DNA of 64,000 nt from Tissierellaceae bacterium (GCA_023229175.1 JALNZV010000008.1:1-64000), one strand, 5' to 3'; positions 43,370 to 51,937 are shown, numbered from the stretch's first letter. The notes: a model not told the origin generated them from the letters alone. A program made the numbers and translations.

Positions 43370-44188
43370 TTATTTCTTTTTAAGTCCTAGTATTTCCCTT
43401 GCCTCATCTGGGGTAGCTATTTCTCGACCCAATTCTTTAGCTATCCTAACGACTTTTTCCACCAATTCACCGTTGGACTTTGCCAATACTCCCTTGGCTA
43501 GATACACATTGTCTTCAAATCCTACCCTTACATGGCCTCCCATGGCTATGCCAATGGCTGCCATTGGAAATTCGTGCCTTCCAATGCCTGCTACAGTCCA
43601 TGTGGATCCTTGAGGGATGCTATCTACCATAAAAGCTAAATCTCTAGCAGATGCGGACATTTGCACTCCTAAGACGAAGTCAAAGTGCATAGGTTCCTTT
43701 ATAAAGCCTTGTTTGGCAAATTTAATGGCATAGTCAATCATGCCCTTGTCAAATACCTCGATTTCAGGTTTTATACCTCTTTCAATCATTATCTTGCCAA
43801 AGTTCTTAATAGTATTTTCTGTATTTACAAATATTTCGTCCCCACCAAAATTTAAAGTGCCGCAGTCCAAAGTGGCCATTTCAGGTCCTAACTCTGTGGG
43901 CTGAAGCCTTTCTAAATCTGTCATGCCCACAGCCCCCCCTGTAGATGGCTGAATAATCACATCTGGGCATCTTCTAAGTATTTCATCCATACAAGCCTTA
44001 AACCTAGCCTTGTCCTGAGTCGGAGTACCGTCGTCCTCCCTTACGTGAAGGTGGATTATACTTGCCCCCGCCTTATATGCTGCTTCTGCTTCTCTGCCTA
44101 TTTCCTCCACTGTGTAAGGAATGGCAGGGTTGTGCTCCTTTGTCACTTCTGCACCGCTAATGGCAGCAGTAATAATTAATTTACCCAT
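43370..44188 (-). CDS. kce: 3-Keto-5-aminohexanoate cleavage enzyme (Kce, BKACE family)
   Basis: A zinc-dependent beta-keto acid cleavage enzyme (272 aa). In lysine fermentation it uses acetyl-CoA to split 3-keto-5-aminohexanoate into 3-aminobutyryl-CoA and acetoacetate. The metal His pair is in IIHLHVREDDG, and the C-terminal GIGRHEFPMA loop carries another metal-site Glu. BKACE enzymes vary in substrate, but the neighbouring kal gene supports the lysine role. GGGGGT precedes the ATG. The upstream lysine genes (kamA, kamDE, kdd) are not in the window. Confidence 0.9.
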   Translation of the reverse strand: MGKLIITAAISGAEVTKEHNPAIPYTVEEIGREAEAAYKAGASIIHLHVREDDGTPTQDKARFKACMDEILRRCPDVIIQPSTGGAVGMTDLERLQPTELGPEMATLDCGTLNFGGDEIFVNTENTIKNFGKIMIERGIKPEIEVFDKGMIDYAIKFAKQGFIKEPMHFDFVLGVQMSASARDLAFMVDSIPQGSTWTVAGIGRHEFPMAAIGIAMGGHVRVGFEDNVYLAKGVLAKSNGELVEKVVRIAKELGREIATPDEAREILGLKKK

Positions 44189-44192
44189 TACA

Positions 44193-44582
44193 TTACCCCC
44201 TTTTTCTAATTTTATCTTTGGGGACTACGCAGGTCCCTTCAGCCTTGCAAACGACAATGGGTTCATCCAATACGTCACATGCAGATGGTCCAATATCTGG
44301 CCTTGGAACTATGACTTTTCTCGCCTCAAATATCATCTTTCTTGAAGTATTGCCTACCTTTACAATTTCACCTACAGCCTCAATATAATCCCCTGCATAT
44401 ACAGGTGCGGTGAACTCTACCTTATCATAAGCCACAAATAGGCCTTCATCTCCATCATGCCTAATGAGCAGTTCCGTAGCCACGTCGCCAAATAAGGCAA
44501 GCATCTTGGCCCCATCTACTAAATTTCCCCCATAATGAGCATCCTGCGTACTCATTCTAAGTCTAATCATAACCTTTTCCAT
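44193..44582 (-). CDS. kal: 3-Aminobutyryl-CoA ammonia-lyase (Kal)
   Basis: A 129-aa hotdog-fold enzyme that removes ammonia from L-3-aminobutyryl-CoA to give crotonyl-CoA. It has the family N-terminus MIRLRMSTQDAHYGGNLVDGA and FTAPVYAGDYIEAVGEI. AGGAGGG lies 7 bp before the ATG at 44582; a TTG two codons upstream is less likely. It is the first gene of kal-kce, separated by 4 bp, with a strong promoter upstream. Confidence 0.9.
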   Translation of the reverse strand: MEKVMIRLRMSTQDAHYGGNLVDGAKMLALFGDVATELLIRHDGDEGLFVAYDKVEFTAPVYAGDYIEAVGEIVKVGNTSRKMIFEARKVIVPRPDIGPSACDVLDEPIVVCKAEGTCVVPKDKIRKRG

Positions 44583-44613
44583 GTGCAATCCCTCCTCTTT
44601 TCTATTCCATTAT

Positions 44614-44642
44614 ATTATATCATATGGTTAATCAATTAACAA
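44614..44642 (-). promoter_or_regulatory. Predicted promoter of kal-kce
   Basis: The minus strand has TTGTTA, 17 bp, TATAAT, which places the start near 44607. The -35 region lies within the palindrome GTTAATTGATTAAC (44627-44640), a possible operator. It lies 12 bp from the REP-like repeat. Confidence 0.7.
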
Positions 44643-44653
44643 TTCGTAAAAGT

Positions 44654-44687
44654 GTGCCAGCGGGGACGGTTCTCGGTGGCACATTTT
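44654..44687 (+). repeat. REP-like repeat, left copy
   Basis: GTGCCAGCGGGGACGG followed by TTCTCGGTGGCACATTTT. It is the exact inverse of 45641-45674 and has GTGCCA/TGGCAC ends that can form a hairpin. The GGGGACGG core resembles REP sequences mobilised by Y1-type transposases in other genomes. Two 26-bp imperfect tandem units (44678-44703, 44704-44729), each ending CAAAATCATCT, follow and reach the methyltransferase stop codon. Confidence 0.85.
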
Positions 44688-44727
44688 GGTGCCAAAATCA
44701 TCTGGTACATTTTGATGCCAAAATCAT

Positions 44728-45573
44728 CTATTTTTCTAGGACAGCTACCACCATTTTCACGAAACCTTCTTTTAATACGGGAAACTTGGCAAGGGGGCTT
44801 AGAAAATTTCTAAGGGGCACCTCTTCATAATATTTTCTATTATAATTCGTATCCCTCAATATTTGGTTAAATCTCTTTATGGTCATCCTATTAATATAGG
44901 AAAAATATTCCCTTTGGTTTTCGTCTGTTGAAATCCTAAAGTTAATTCTTGTACTCCCATCAGGCAAATCCTTTACTAGGTCCTTGTATGCTTGTATCAA
45001 AGTATCGTCGCTGAAAAAAATATGCACCCATGGAATGCCAATGGCATCGCTTAAATGTGCCCCAAAGGGATGATAATAAGGTGGAAAGTTTACATATAAT
45101 CTGCCACCTGGCTTTAGGACCCTATGACATTCCTCTAAGACTGTCAAGGGTTCATCTACATGTTCCATTGCATCATTCATTATTATGGTATGAAAAAAGT
45201 TGTCCTCGAATGGCATATTGGCAGCATCTCCAAGTACAAATTGAAACTTGTCTCTTAGACCTCTCTCCTCTGCTAAGTCATTAGCTTCATCTTCGTAATG
45301 CTCCACGACCTCTATACCCCATACCTTATCTACGCCCCTAGATGCGTAATACAAAGTCTTGCCTCCAGCACCGCAGCCAATATCTAGCACTCTTTTGTCC
45401 TTAAACATTTCGGCTATGGTTGTATATTCTAGATAAAACTTAAGGGTATCTTGCCCCTTTTCGTATTGCCACTCAGCATATGTCTTGACCCCTTGATTTT
45501 GTAAATTAAATGGATGGACAGGCAAAGGAAATATCTTGTTTATTTCTTTGCATATTTTTACACTAGTTTTCAT
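44728..45573 (-). CDS. Class I SAM-dependent methyltransferase
   Basis: A 281-aa methyltransferase. Motif I is VLDIGCGAGGKTLYYASRG, the acidic motif is GIEVVEHYEDEA, then GDAANMPFEDNFF and the post-motif LKPGGRLYVNFPPYYHPF. The substrate is unknown; homologues with this FPPYYHPFGAH segment often lie in surface-glycan gene sets. GAGGG precedes the ATG. It stands alone, bracketed by perfect inverted REP-like repeats, with no operon partner, which hints at acquisition as a cassette. Confidence 0.85.
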   Translation of the reverse strand: MKTSVKICKEINKIFPLPVHPFNLQNQGVKTYAEWQYEKGQDTLKFYLEYTTIAEMFKDKRVLDIGCGAGGKTLYYASRGVDKVWGIEVVEHYEDEANDLAEERGLRDKFQFVLGDAANMPFEDNFFHTIIMNDAMEHVDEPLTVLEECHRVLKPGGRLYVNFPPYYHPFGAHLSDAIGIPWVHIFFSDDTLIQAYKDLVKDLPDGSTRINFRISTDENQREYFSYINRMTIKRFNQILRDTNYNRKYYEEVPLRNFLSPLAKFPVLKEGFVKMVVAVLEK

Positions 45574-45640
45574 AGAATCCCTCTTTTTCTGTATTCAATT
45601 ACATAATTTTATCACAATCCTCTCCAATTCACAATTCCGA

Positions 45641-45674
45641 AAAATGTGCCACCGAGAACCGTCCCCGCTGGCAC
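45641..45674 (-). repeat. REP-like repeat, right copy (inverted)
   Basis: A 34-bp sequence that is the perfect reverse complement of 44654-44687. Both copies are preceded by a similar CAATT(A/C)ACAATTC stretch in the same direction. Positions 45675-45754 hold the upstream region of the ABC operon and no gene. Confidence 0.85.
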
Positions 45675-45754
45675 AATTTTTAATCGTATTGTAACTATTT
45701 GCGGTGTAATAATGTGGTAAAATATATACATTAGTAGTTGGGGGTGATTTATTT

Positions 45755-46468
45755 TTGGAAGAACTTATAAGACTCAAAAACTTAAGAAAAGTTTACAGAA
45801 TGGGGGATGAAAAAATCGTCGCATTGAATGATATAACTTTGTCAATAGAAAAAGAGGAATTTATCTGTCTGCTAGGCACCTCTGGCTCTGGCAAGTCCAC
45901 CCTTCTCAACATGATGGCAGGACTGGAAAAGCCAACTAGGGGTGAAATAATTATTGGCAGTTACCCTATTCATAAAATGAATGAAAGAGATGTGACAAAG
46001 TTCCGTCAGAAAAATGTTGGCTTCGTATTTCAATCTTATAATTTAATACCCACCTTGTCTGCCCTGGAAAACGTCAGCCTAGGCCTTACTTTTCAGCGAA
46101 TACCAAAGTCTAAAAGGGATAAAATGGCTAAAAAGATGTTGACTGATGTAGGTTTAGGAAAGAGATTACACCACAAACCATCTGAAATGAGTGGTGGTCA
46201 ACAACAAAGAGTGAGTATTGCTAGGGCCTTTGTGGGCACGCCGAAAATCGTCTTTGCCGACGAGCCTACAGGCAATCTAGATACGAAAACCACCATGGAA
46301 ATTATGAACTTAATTACAGGTATGGCCTATGAATCAAATCAAACACTTATTATCGTCACTCACGATACTGAAATCTCTGTATACGGCCATAGAATAGTAT
46401 ATCTAAGGGATGGAAGCATTGAAAAAGTAGAAGAAAATCAAAACATAATAAAGGGGGAAGCAAATTAG
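45755..46468 (+). CDS. MacB/LolD-type ABC transporter ATPase
   Basis: A 237-aa ATPase. Walker A is GTSGSGKSTLL, the signature is MSGGQQQRVSIARA and Walker B is IVFADEPTGNLD. The FVFQSYNLIPTLSALENV Q-loop region is typical of the MacB/LolD class, which powers FtsX-like permeases. The start is TTG, with GGGGGTGA 7 bp upstream. It is the first gene of a three-gene set with a CARDB surface protein and a permease. Confidence 0.93.
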   Translation: MEELIRLKNLRKVYRMGDEKIVALNDITLSIEKEEFICLLGTSGSGKSTLLNMMAGLEKPTRGEIIIGSYPIHKMNERDVTKFRQKNVGFVFQSYNLIPTLSALENVSLGLTFQRIPKSKRDKMAKKMLTDVGLGKRLHHKPSEMSGGQQQRVSIARAFVGTPKIVFADEPTGNLDTKTTMEIMNLITGMAYESNQTLIIVTHDTEISVYGHRIVYLRDGSIEKVEENQNIIKGEAN

Positions 46469-48538
46469 ATGAGAAAATATTTAAGTATCTTTTTAGCAGC
46501 ATTATTAGTTTTAACTTTTGTACCTAGTACTATATTTGCCAATAATACTATATACCAACCGTCATTTAGTATAGAGCCTGATGATATGCCAAATTTAATG
46601 GCAGGTACAAGCAAGACGATTAAATTTATATTAAAAAATAGCAGCAACAACGCATGGGATGTGGTTATGACTCCTGAGTTTGAAGATAATAGCCCCTTCA
46701 CATCGACTAATTTAACCAACCGAATATCTATTGGAAGGGTAAATGGAAATAACAAAGTACCAGTAGACTTAAATCTTTCCATATCCCCTACTGCCAAGGA
46801 AGGAACTTATCCTATAAAATTAAACTTTGAATACAAATATGTACTTCCGACAGGTGATTCTTCAGTTATTGAAACAGGTAAATATGATGAAACTATATAT
46901 GTTCAGGTAACTAACAATAAGACACAGCCAAAATTAATTATTACAAAATTAGTTACTAATCCAACGACAATACTTCCGGGGCAAGCAACAAAACTTAGTA
47001 TTTTATTTGAAAACAAAGGCGATATAGACGTAAAAAACCTATCTATTAAATTAGAAGGGTTAAAAAATGATGGAGGCTTTTACATATCTTCTGGATCCGA
47101 TATTCAGATTATGAAGAATATAAAATCAAAATCCATATCCTATGTTGATTTCTATATTAAAGCTTCCAACAACATTAAAAAAGGTGCCCATGAATTGAAG
47201 GCAATATTTTCATATGGCGGCGTTGAAGATATTCAAAATATTTTCTTAGATGTGGGCGGCTCCAGCGACCAAAGTTCAAATCTAGTAATGGAGAAAATAG
47301 TCTCCCCTACTGGTACAATAGGTGCAAATCAAGATTTTACAATTAAATTCGATTTAAGAAACAATGGAGGCATAGATGCAAAGAATATCCTAGTAAAAGC
47401 AGACAGCGGCGATTCTAGTGTAGTTCCAAAGACGACAAATATTAAAAGGATAAACAGCATAAGTCCTATCTCGTCTGAAACTTTGGAGTTCGTATTTTCC
47501 CCTACATCAGATGCTATTTCTAAAAATTATCCAATCAGCATTACAGTAGAATACGAGGACGACTTAAATTTAGATGGTGAAAAAAGACCTGTCCTCAATC
47601 AATATATAGGTGCATACATAGATGGAGGTGGCGACCCATCTAAGGGAAAACCAAAGTTAATCATCGATAAATACGTATTTGAACCTCAATTAGTCAAGGC
47701 AGGAGAAAACTTTGAGATGAAACTCTCCTTTTTCAACACCAACAGCAGTAAAACCGTTAAAAATATAAAAATATTCCTAACAGCAGAAGCAGGGGGAACA
47801 AATCCAGATAGCCCTAGTGCGGGTGGATCTGTATTTACACCTGTAGACAGCTCCAACACATTTTATATAGACAGTATTCCTCCAAAGGGAAGGGTTGAAA
47901 AATCTATTACAATGTTTACTGTTCCAGATGCATTGGCGAAGACCCATACCATATTGGCTAATTTCGAATACGAGGACAATGAAGGAAATCCCCTGGAGGA
48001 CCAAGAACGAGTAGGAGTACCAGTAGTTCAGCAATCAAAGCTGGAAACCAGTGAATTGACCATATACCCAGGTGCCATGATAGGCCAGCCAATGCCTGTT
48101 TCCCTAGAGTTTTATAATACAGGTAAGGTCACATTATACAATATGATGGTAAAACTAGAAGGAGACTTTCAAACAGAAAACGGAAGCTATTACGTTGGAA
48201 ACTTTACTAGTGGCAGCAGCGAATATTTTGAAGGCATGGTTATACCAGATATGCCTGGTGAACTGATAGGTGCAGTTCTATTTACCTACGAAGACTCCAC
48301 AGGTCAAATGCAAGAAATAAGAAAAGAATTTACAATGGATGTAATGGAAATGCCTCCCATGGAAGAATTTCCTGAAGATTTCTACCCTCCAATGAACGAT
48401 ATGAACCAAGGGGGTATAAAGGGAATTGTAAAATCTAAATGGTTGTGGATTGGAGTTGTAGCCTTAGGTGCAATCATAGGAGGAGTAATTTTCTATAAAA
48501 AGAAGAAAAGAGAAAAGGAAATGGCTTTAGATGAGTAG
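46469..48538 (+). CDS. Secreted CARDB-repeat protein with C-terminal membrane anchor
   Basis: A 689-aa protein with signal peptide (1-25, ending FANN) and a C-terminal membrane helix (about 655-675) followed by a basic KKKKREKEM tail. The body repeats an Ig-like CARDB/NPCBM-associated pattern about four or five times (for example from 155, 270, 395 and 530), each opening with a stretch like PKLIITK or PKLIIDKYVFEP. It lies between the ATPase and permease genes and is expected to be an extracellular partner of the transporter. The role is unknown. Confidence 0.85.
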   Translation: MRKYLSIFLAALLVLTFVPSTIFANNTIYQPSFSIEPDDMPNLMAGTSKTIKFILKNSSNNAWDVVMTPEFEDNSPFTSTNLTNRISIGRVNGNNKVPVDLNLSISPTAKEGTYPIKLNFEYKYVLPTGDSSVIETGKYDETIYVQVTNNKTQPKLIITKLVTNPTTILPGQATKLSILFENKGDIDVKNLSIKLEGLKNDGGFYISSGSDIQIMKNIKSKSISYVDFYIKASNNIKKGAHELKAIFSYGGVEDIQNIFLDVGGSSDQSSNLVMEKIVSPTGTIGANQDFTIKFDLRNNGGIDAKNILVKADSGDSSVVPKTTNIKRINSISPISSETLEFVFSPTSDAISKNYPISITVEYEDDLNLDGEKRPVLNQYIGAYIDGGGDPSKGKPKLIIDKYVFEPQLVKAGENFEMKLSFFNTNSSKTVKNIKIFLTAEAGGTNPDSPSAGGSVFTPVDSSNTFYIDSIPPKGRVEKSITMFTVPDALAKTHTILANFEYEDNEGNPLEDQERVGVPVVQQSKLETSELTIYPGAMIGQPMPVSLEFYNTGKVTLYNMMVKLEGDFQTENGSYYVGNFTSGSSEYFEGMVIPDMPGELIGAVLFTYEDSTGQMQEIRKEFTMDVMEMPPMEEFPEDFYPPMNDMNQGGIKGIVKSKWLWIGVVALGAIIGGVIFYKKKKREKEMALDE

Positions 48539-49832
48539 CATAGATTTATTTCGAATGGGAATTAAAAACCTGTGGAGAAGAAAATTAAGGACATTTCTCA
48601 CAATCCTAGGAGTAATTATTGGTGCTAGTGCCATAATTGTAATGCTCAGCCTAGGATTTGGACTAAGCAAATTCTTTGAAGAGCAAATAGCCCAATGGGG
48701 AGATTTAACTATTATCAATGTATACAAGGGTTGGGCAGAGCCTATGCCCGGCCGAGAAATACCTGACTTGGACGACAAAGCAGTTGAATCTTTTAAATTG
48801 CTACAAAATGTAGTTGCTGTCAGCCCCATATTGGAGACTTACGGTGCAGTAATCAATGGTAGAAATGTAGCAAACGCTCCCATAAGAGGCATCGATCCCG
48901 CTTCCATGGAAGCCTTTGGCTTTGACATTGCAGAAGGAAGACTACTAAATAACACAGACAGTCTGCACGTAGTATTTGGAAGCAGCATGGAGTACAACTT
49001 CCGCGACCCCAAGGCCAGAGTTTGGAGAGAAGTAAATGTAAATCTAATGAAAGATAGAATGAGCCTAACATTAGACCCCAACTATGGATGGTCTATGCCC
49101 GGTGAAAAAAGACCCAATTATAAAGAGTATAAAATCAAAACAGTGGGTATATTGGCAGAAGGCGATTGGGAAACAAGCTATGGAATTTACATGCCCATAT
49201 CAGAACTTCAAAAGATGATAAAAGACAAGGAAAAAGCTGAAGGCCAAAGGCCTCAGTCCGGCAGCAATAGGCAATCTGGTTACGACAGGGTAAATGTGAA
49301 AGTCAACGATATTAAAAATGTCCAAGATGTACAAGAAACTATCAAAGACTTGGGCCACGAGGCCTATAGCCTCAACGACCAGTTAGAATATACGAAAAAA
49401 CAAGCTGGAATGATTCAGGCTGTACTTGGAGGCATAGGTGCAGTATCCTTACTTGTAGCAGCAATAGGCATTACAAATACTATGGTCATGAGTATCTACG
49501 AAAGGACAAAGGAAATTGGAGTTATGAAGGTCATAGGTGCTTCCCTTAGGGACATTAGAAGGCTGTTTCTGTTTGAATCAGCATTGATTGGGCTTTTAGG
49601 GGGAACCTTCGGAGTAGGAACTTCATATTTATTATCATTTTTAGTAAATAAGTTTAGCATGAAATTTGGAGAGGCCCTAGGGGCCTACGGGGCTACTAAG
49701 ATATCCATCATACCTATATGGCTAGTATTTGCAGCCATGGCATTTTCAGCCTTTATCGGCATAGTATCTGGATATTTCCCCGCAAGACGTGCAATGAATC
49801 TTTCGGCTCTAGAAGCCATAAGGACAGAATAA
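48531..49832 (+). CDS. MacB/FtsX-type ABC transporter permease
   Basis: A 433-aa permease with the MacB layout: one N-terminal helix (about 20-45, near FLTILGVIIGASAIIVML), a large extracellular domain (about 50-285), then three C-terminal helices (about 290-425) with YERTKEIGVMKVIGAS and the end motif FPARRAMNLSALEAIR. Such pumps usually act by mechanotransmission rather than by passing substrate through the membrane. The start overlaps the preceding gene by 8 bp. Confidence 0.92.
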   Translation: MSSIDLFRMGIKNLWRRKLRTFLTILGVIIGASAIIVMLSLGFGLSKFFEEQIAQWGDLTIINVYKGWAEPMPGREIPDLDDKAVESFKLLQNVVAVSPILETYGAVINGRNVANAPIRGIDPASMEAFGFDIAEGRLLNNTDSLHVVFGSSMEYNFRDPKARVWREVNVNLMKDRMSLTLDPNYGWSMPGEKRPNYKEYKIKTVGILAEGDWETSYGIYMPISELQKMIKDKEKAEGQRPQSGSNRQSGYDRVNVKVNDIKNVQDVQETIKDLGHEAYSLNDQLEYTKKQAGMIQAVLGGIGAVSLLVAAIGITNTMVMSIYERTKEIGVMKVIGASLRDIRRLFLFESALIGLLGGTFGVGTSYLLSFLVNKFSMKFGEALGAYGATKISIIPIWLVFAAMAFSAFIGIVSGYFPARRAMNLSALEAIRTE

Positions 49833-49836
49833 CTAT

Positions 49837-49868
49837 AAAGGGCTGCTTTTATCTAAAAGCAGCCCTTT
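49837..49868. terminator. Bidirectional terminator
   Basis: Perfect 14-bp arms, AAAGGGCTGCTTTT/AAAAGCAGCCCTTT, with an ATCT loop and AT-rich tails on both sides. It serves the ABC operon and the convergent FMN-binding lipoprotein. Confidence 0.93.
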
Positions 49869-49876
49869 ATTATTCA

Positions 49877-50233
49877 CTATTTTGCATTTTCAAGTGCATT
49901 ATTTACAGCTTCTTTAATGCCTTCACTAGTAAGGGTAGCATTAGCCACTGCATCTACATCAGTTGAATTGTTTTCAACGATACTAGCAGGTACCTGTTCC
50001 CTTGCAGGATCACTAATACCTTCAGTCTCCTCGTGAGATAAAATATCTACAGATGCAATCTTGCCATCTTTCACCTCTACAGAAACTGTAATTTCCCCGC
50101 CTTTGCCTTCTCCTGTGCCTTCATATACTCCATCTGTATATGTAGGAGCTTCTGGTGCCTTTTCACCGCACCCAGCTAAGGTTAAGGTCATAGCTATTAC
50201 CAATATAAAAATTAGTAAGTTCTTCTTCACCAT
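49877..50233 (-). CDS. FMN-binding-domain lipoprotein
   Basis: A 118-aa lipoprotein with lipobox LTLAGC (Cys near residue 21). A single FMN_bind domain follows, with GVYEGTGEGKGGEITVSVEV and the flavinylation-type region VDAVANATLTSEG. RnfG/NqrC proteins carry S/T-GAT here; the NAT version keeps the Thr, so covalent FMN attachment by an ApbE enzyme is possible but uncertain. The ATG at 50233 follows GAGGAG. Probably an extracytosolic electron-transfer protein. It has its own promoter at 50281-50310. Confidence 0.88.
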   Translation of the reverse strand: MVKKNLLIFILVIAMTLTLAGCGEKAPEAPTYTDGVYEGTGEGKGGEITVSVEVKDGKIASVDILSHEETEGISDPAREQVPASIVENNSTDVDAVANATLTSEGIKEAVNNALENAK

Positions 50234-50280
50234 TTTCTCCTCCTCTCCTAATAAATTAAACACTTAAAGGTTTAAATGTA

Positions 50281-50310
50281 ATTATATTACAAATAAGACA
50301 AATTTACCAA
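50281..50310 (-). promoter_or_regulatory. Predicted promoter of FMN-binding lipoprotein gene
   Basis: The minus strand has TTGGTA, 18 bp, TATAAT, about 48 bp before the start codon. Confidence 0.55.
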
Positions 50311-50332
50311 TAGTTTTACAAGTTTTTATTTT

Positions 50333-51937
50333 TTATAACTTATTTTCCGAAGAGGCCTTTACAAATTCCCTGAAAAGCGGGTGGGCATTAGTAGGTCTGG
50401 ACTTGAATTCCGGATGAAACTGTACTCCAATAAACCAGGGATGTTCTCCTAATTCAACCATCTCCACCAATCTTCTATCGGGAGACTCGCCGGAAATTAC
50501 CATTCCTTCCTCTACTAATTTATCCCTAAACTCGTTATTAAATTCATATTTATGTCTATGCCTCTCGTATATAATTTCATCTTTATATACCTCAAATGCT
50601 TTAGTGCCTTCCTCTACTCTACATGGATATAAGCCCAATCTCATGGATCCATTTGTAGCTTCGATGTCCTTTTGCTCAGGCATCAAATCTATTACTGGAT
50701 ATAAAGTATCAGGGTCGATTTCATAGCTATGGGCATCTTTTAATCCAACTACATTTCTGGCAAACTCTACGACTGCTAGCTGCATTCCAAAGCTAATGCC
50801 TAAAAATGGTACTTTGTTCTCCCTAGCATATTTAATGGCTACCATCTTTCCATCTACTCCCCTATCTCCAAAACCTCCAGGCACTACAATCCCCCCAACA
50901 TCAGATAACAATTGGGCTACGTTTTCGTCGTTTACATCCTCGGATTGAATCCACTTTATTTCCACATCTAAATTATTGGCAATAGCCCCATGTCTTAGGG
51001 CTTCGGCAACAGATAAATAAGCGTCCTTAAGCTCCACATACTTACCGACTAAGGCTACTTTCACTTTGCCTTGGGGATTTTTTACCCTATGGACGATGTC
51101 GTTCCAGTGAGATAAATCCAATTCATCGCATTCAAGGTTCAGATGATTTATTACAAGCTGAGGCAGTCCCTCTTCCTCCAACATTATTGGCACCTCATAG
51201 ATTGTAGAAGTATCGATGTTTTCAATAACACCTGATGGATCTAAATCACAGAACAAAGCTATCTTGTCCTTTAAATCCTTAGTTAAGGGCACCTCTGTCC
51301 TGCAAATAAGCACATCTGGCTGAATACCTATGCTTCGAAGTTCCTTTACGCTATGCTGTGTAGGCTTAGTCTTCAGTTCGCCTGCTTTCGATAAATATGG
51401 AACTAAGGTCACGTGGATATACATAATGTTTTCCTTACCCACATCGTACTTTATTTGCCTAATTGCCTCTAAAAAGGGCAGGGATTCTATATCACCTACG
51501 GTACCCCCAATTTCTGTAATAACTATGTCAACTTCCCTCTCTTTGGATGCCCTTATGATTCTGTCCTTTATTTCATTTGTAATATGGGGGATGATTTGCA
51601 CCGTTCTGCCATCGTATTCCCCTTTTCTTTCCTTGTTGAGCACAGTCCAATAGATTTTGCCCGTAGTTACAGAATTATTTTTGCTTAAATTTACATCTAT
51701 AAACCTTTCATAGTGACCTAAGTCCAAATCGGTTTCCGCCCCATCATCTGTTACGAAAACTTCTCCATGCTGATAGGGACTCATTTTCCCTGGATCTACA
51801 TTTATATAAGGATCGAATTTCTGAATAGTGACCTTAAGCCCCCTACTTTTAAGGAGCTGCCCCAATCCTGCTGCCGTTATCCCCTTTCCTAAAGACGAAA
51901 CCACACCACCAGTTACGAATATATATTTTGTGGCCAT
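50333..51937 (-). CDS. pyrG: CTP synthase with altered glutaminase active site
   Basis: A 534-aa enzyme that aminates UTP to CTP. The synthase domain (about 1-270) is complete: FVTGGVVSSLGKGITAAGLG, KFDPYINVDPGKMSPYQHGE and FVTDDGAETDLDLGHYERF. The glutaminase domain (about 295-530) has GGFGDRG and the HPEF His/Glu pair. The nucleophile elbow, however, reads FLGISFGMQ where the family has LGICLGMQ. Ser382 (codon AGC, 50792-50794) thus replaces the catalytic Cys, and Phe replaces Leu beside it. It is predicted to use free ammonia, not glutamine. It has its own promoter at 51975-52003. Confidence 0.95.
   Translation of the reverse strand: MATKYIFVTGGVVSSLGKGITAAGLGQLLKSRGLKVTIQKFDPYINVDPGKMSPYQHGEVFVTDDGAETDLDLGHYERFIDVNLSKNNSVTTGKIYWTVLNKERKGEYDGRTVQIIPHITNEIKDRIIRASKEREVDIVITEIGGTVGDIESLPFLEAIRQIKYDVGKENIMYIHVTLVPYLSKAGELKTKPTQHSVKELRSIGIQPDVLICRTEVPLTKDLKDKIALFCDLDPSGVIENIDTSTIYEVPIMLEEEGLPQLVINHLNLECDELDLSHWNDIVHRVKNPQGKVKVALVGKYVELKDAYLSVAEALRHGAIANNLDVEIKWIQSEDVNDENVAQLLSDVGGIVVPGGFGDRGVDGKMVAIKYARENKVPFLGISFGMQLAVVEFARNVVGLKDAHSYEIDPDTLYPVIDLMPEQKDIEATNGSMRLGLYPCRVEEGTKAFEVYKDEIIYERHRHKYEFNNEFRDKLVEEGMVISGESPDRRLVEMVELGEHPWFIGVQFHPEFKSRPTNAHPLFREFVKASSENKL

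Noticed and set aside
44654..45674. Insertion sequence with the inverted repeats as its ends
   Set aside because: The enclosed gene is a methyltransferase, not a transposase, and no target-site duplication is certain.
46465..46797. Minus-strand ORF opposite the start of the CARDB gene
   Set aside because: It overlaps a well-supported gene with signal peptide and coupled start; no ribosome site.
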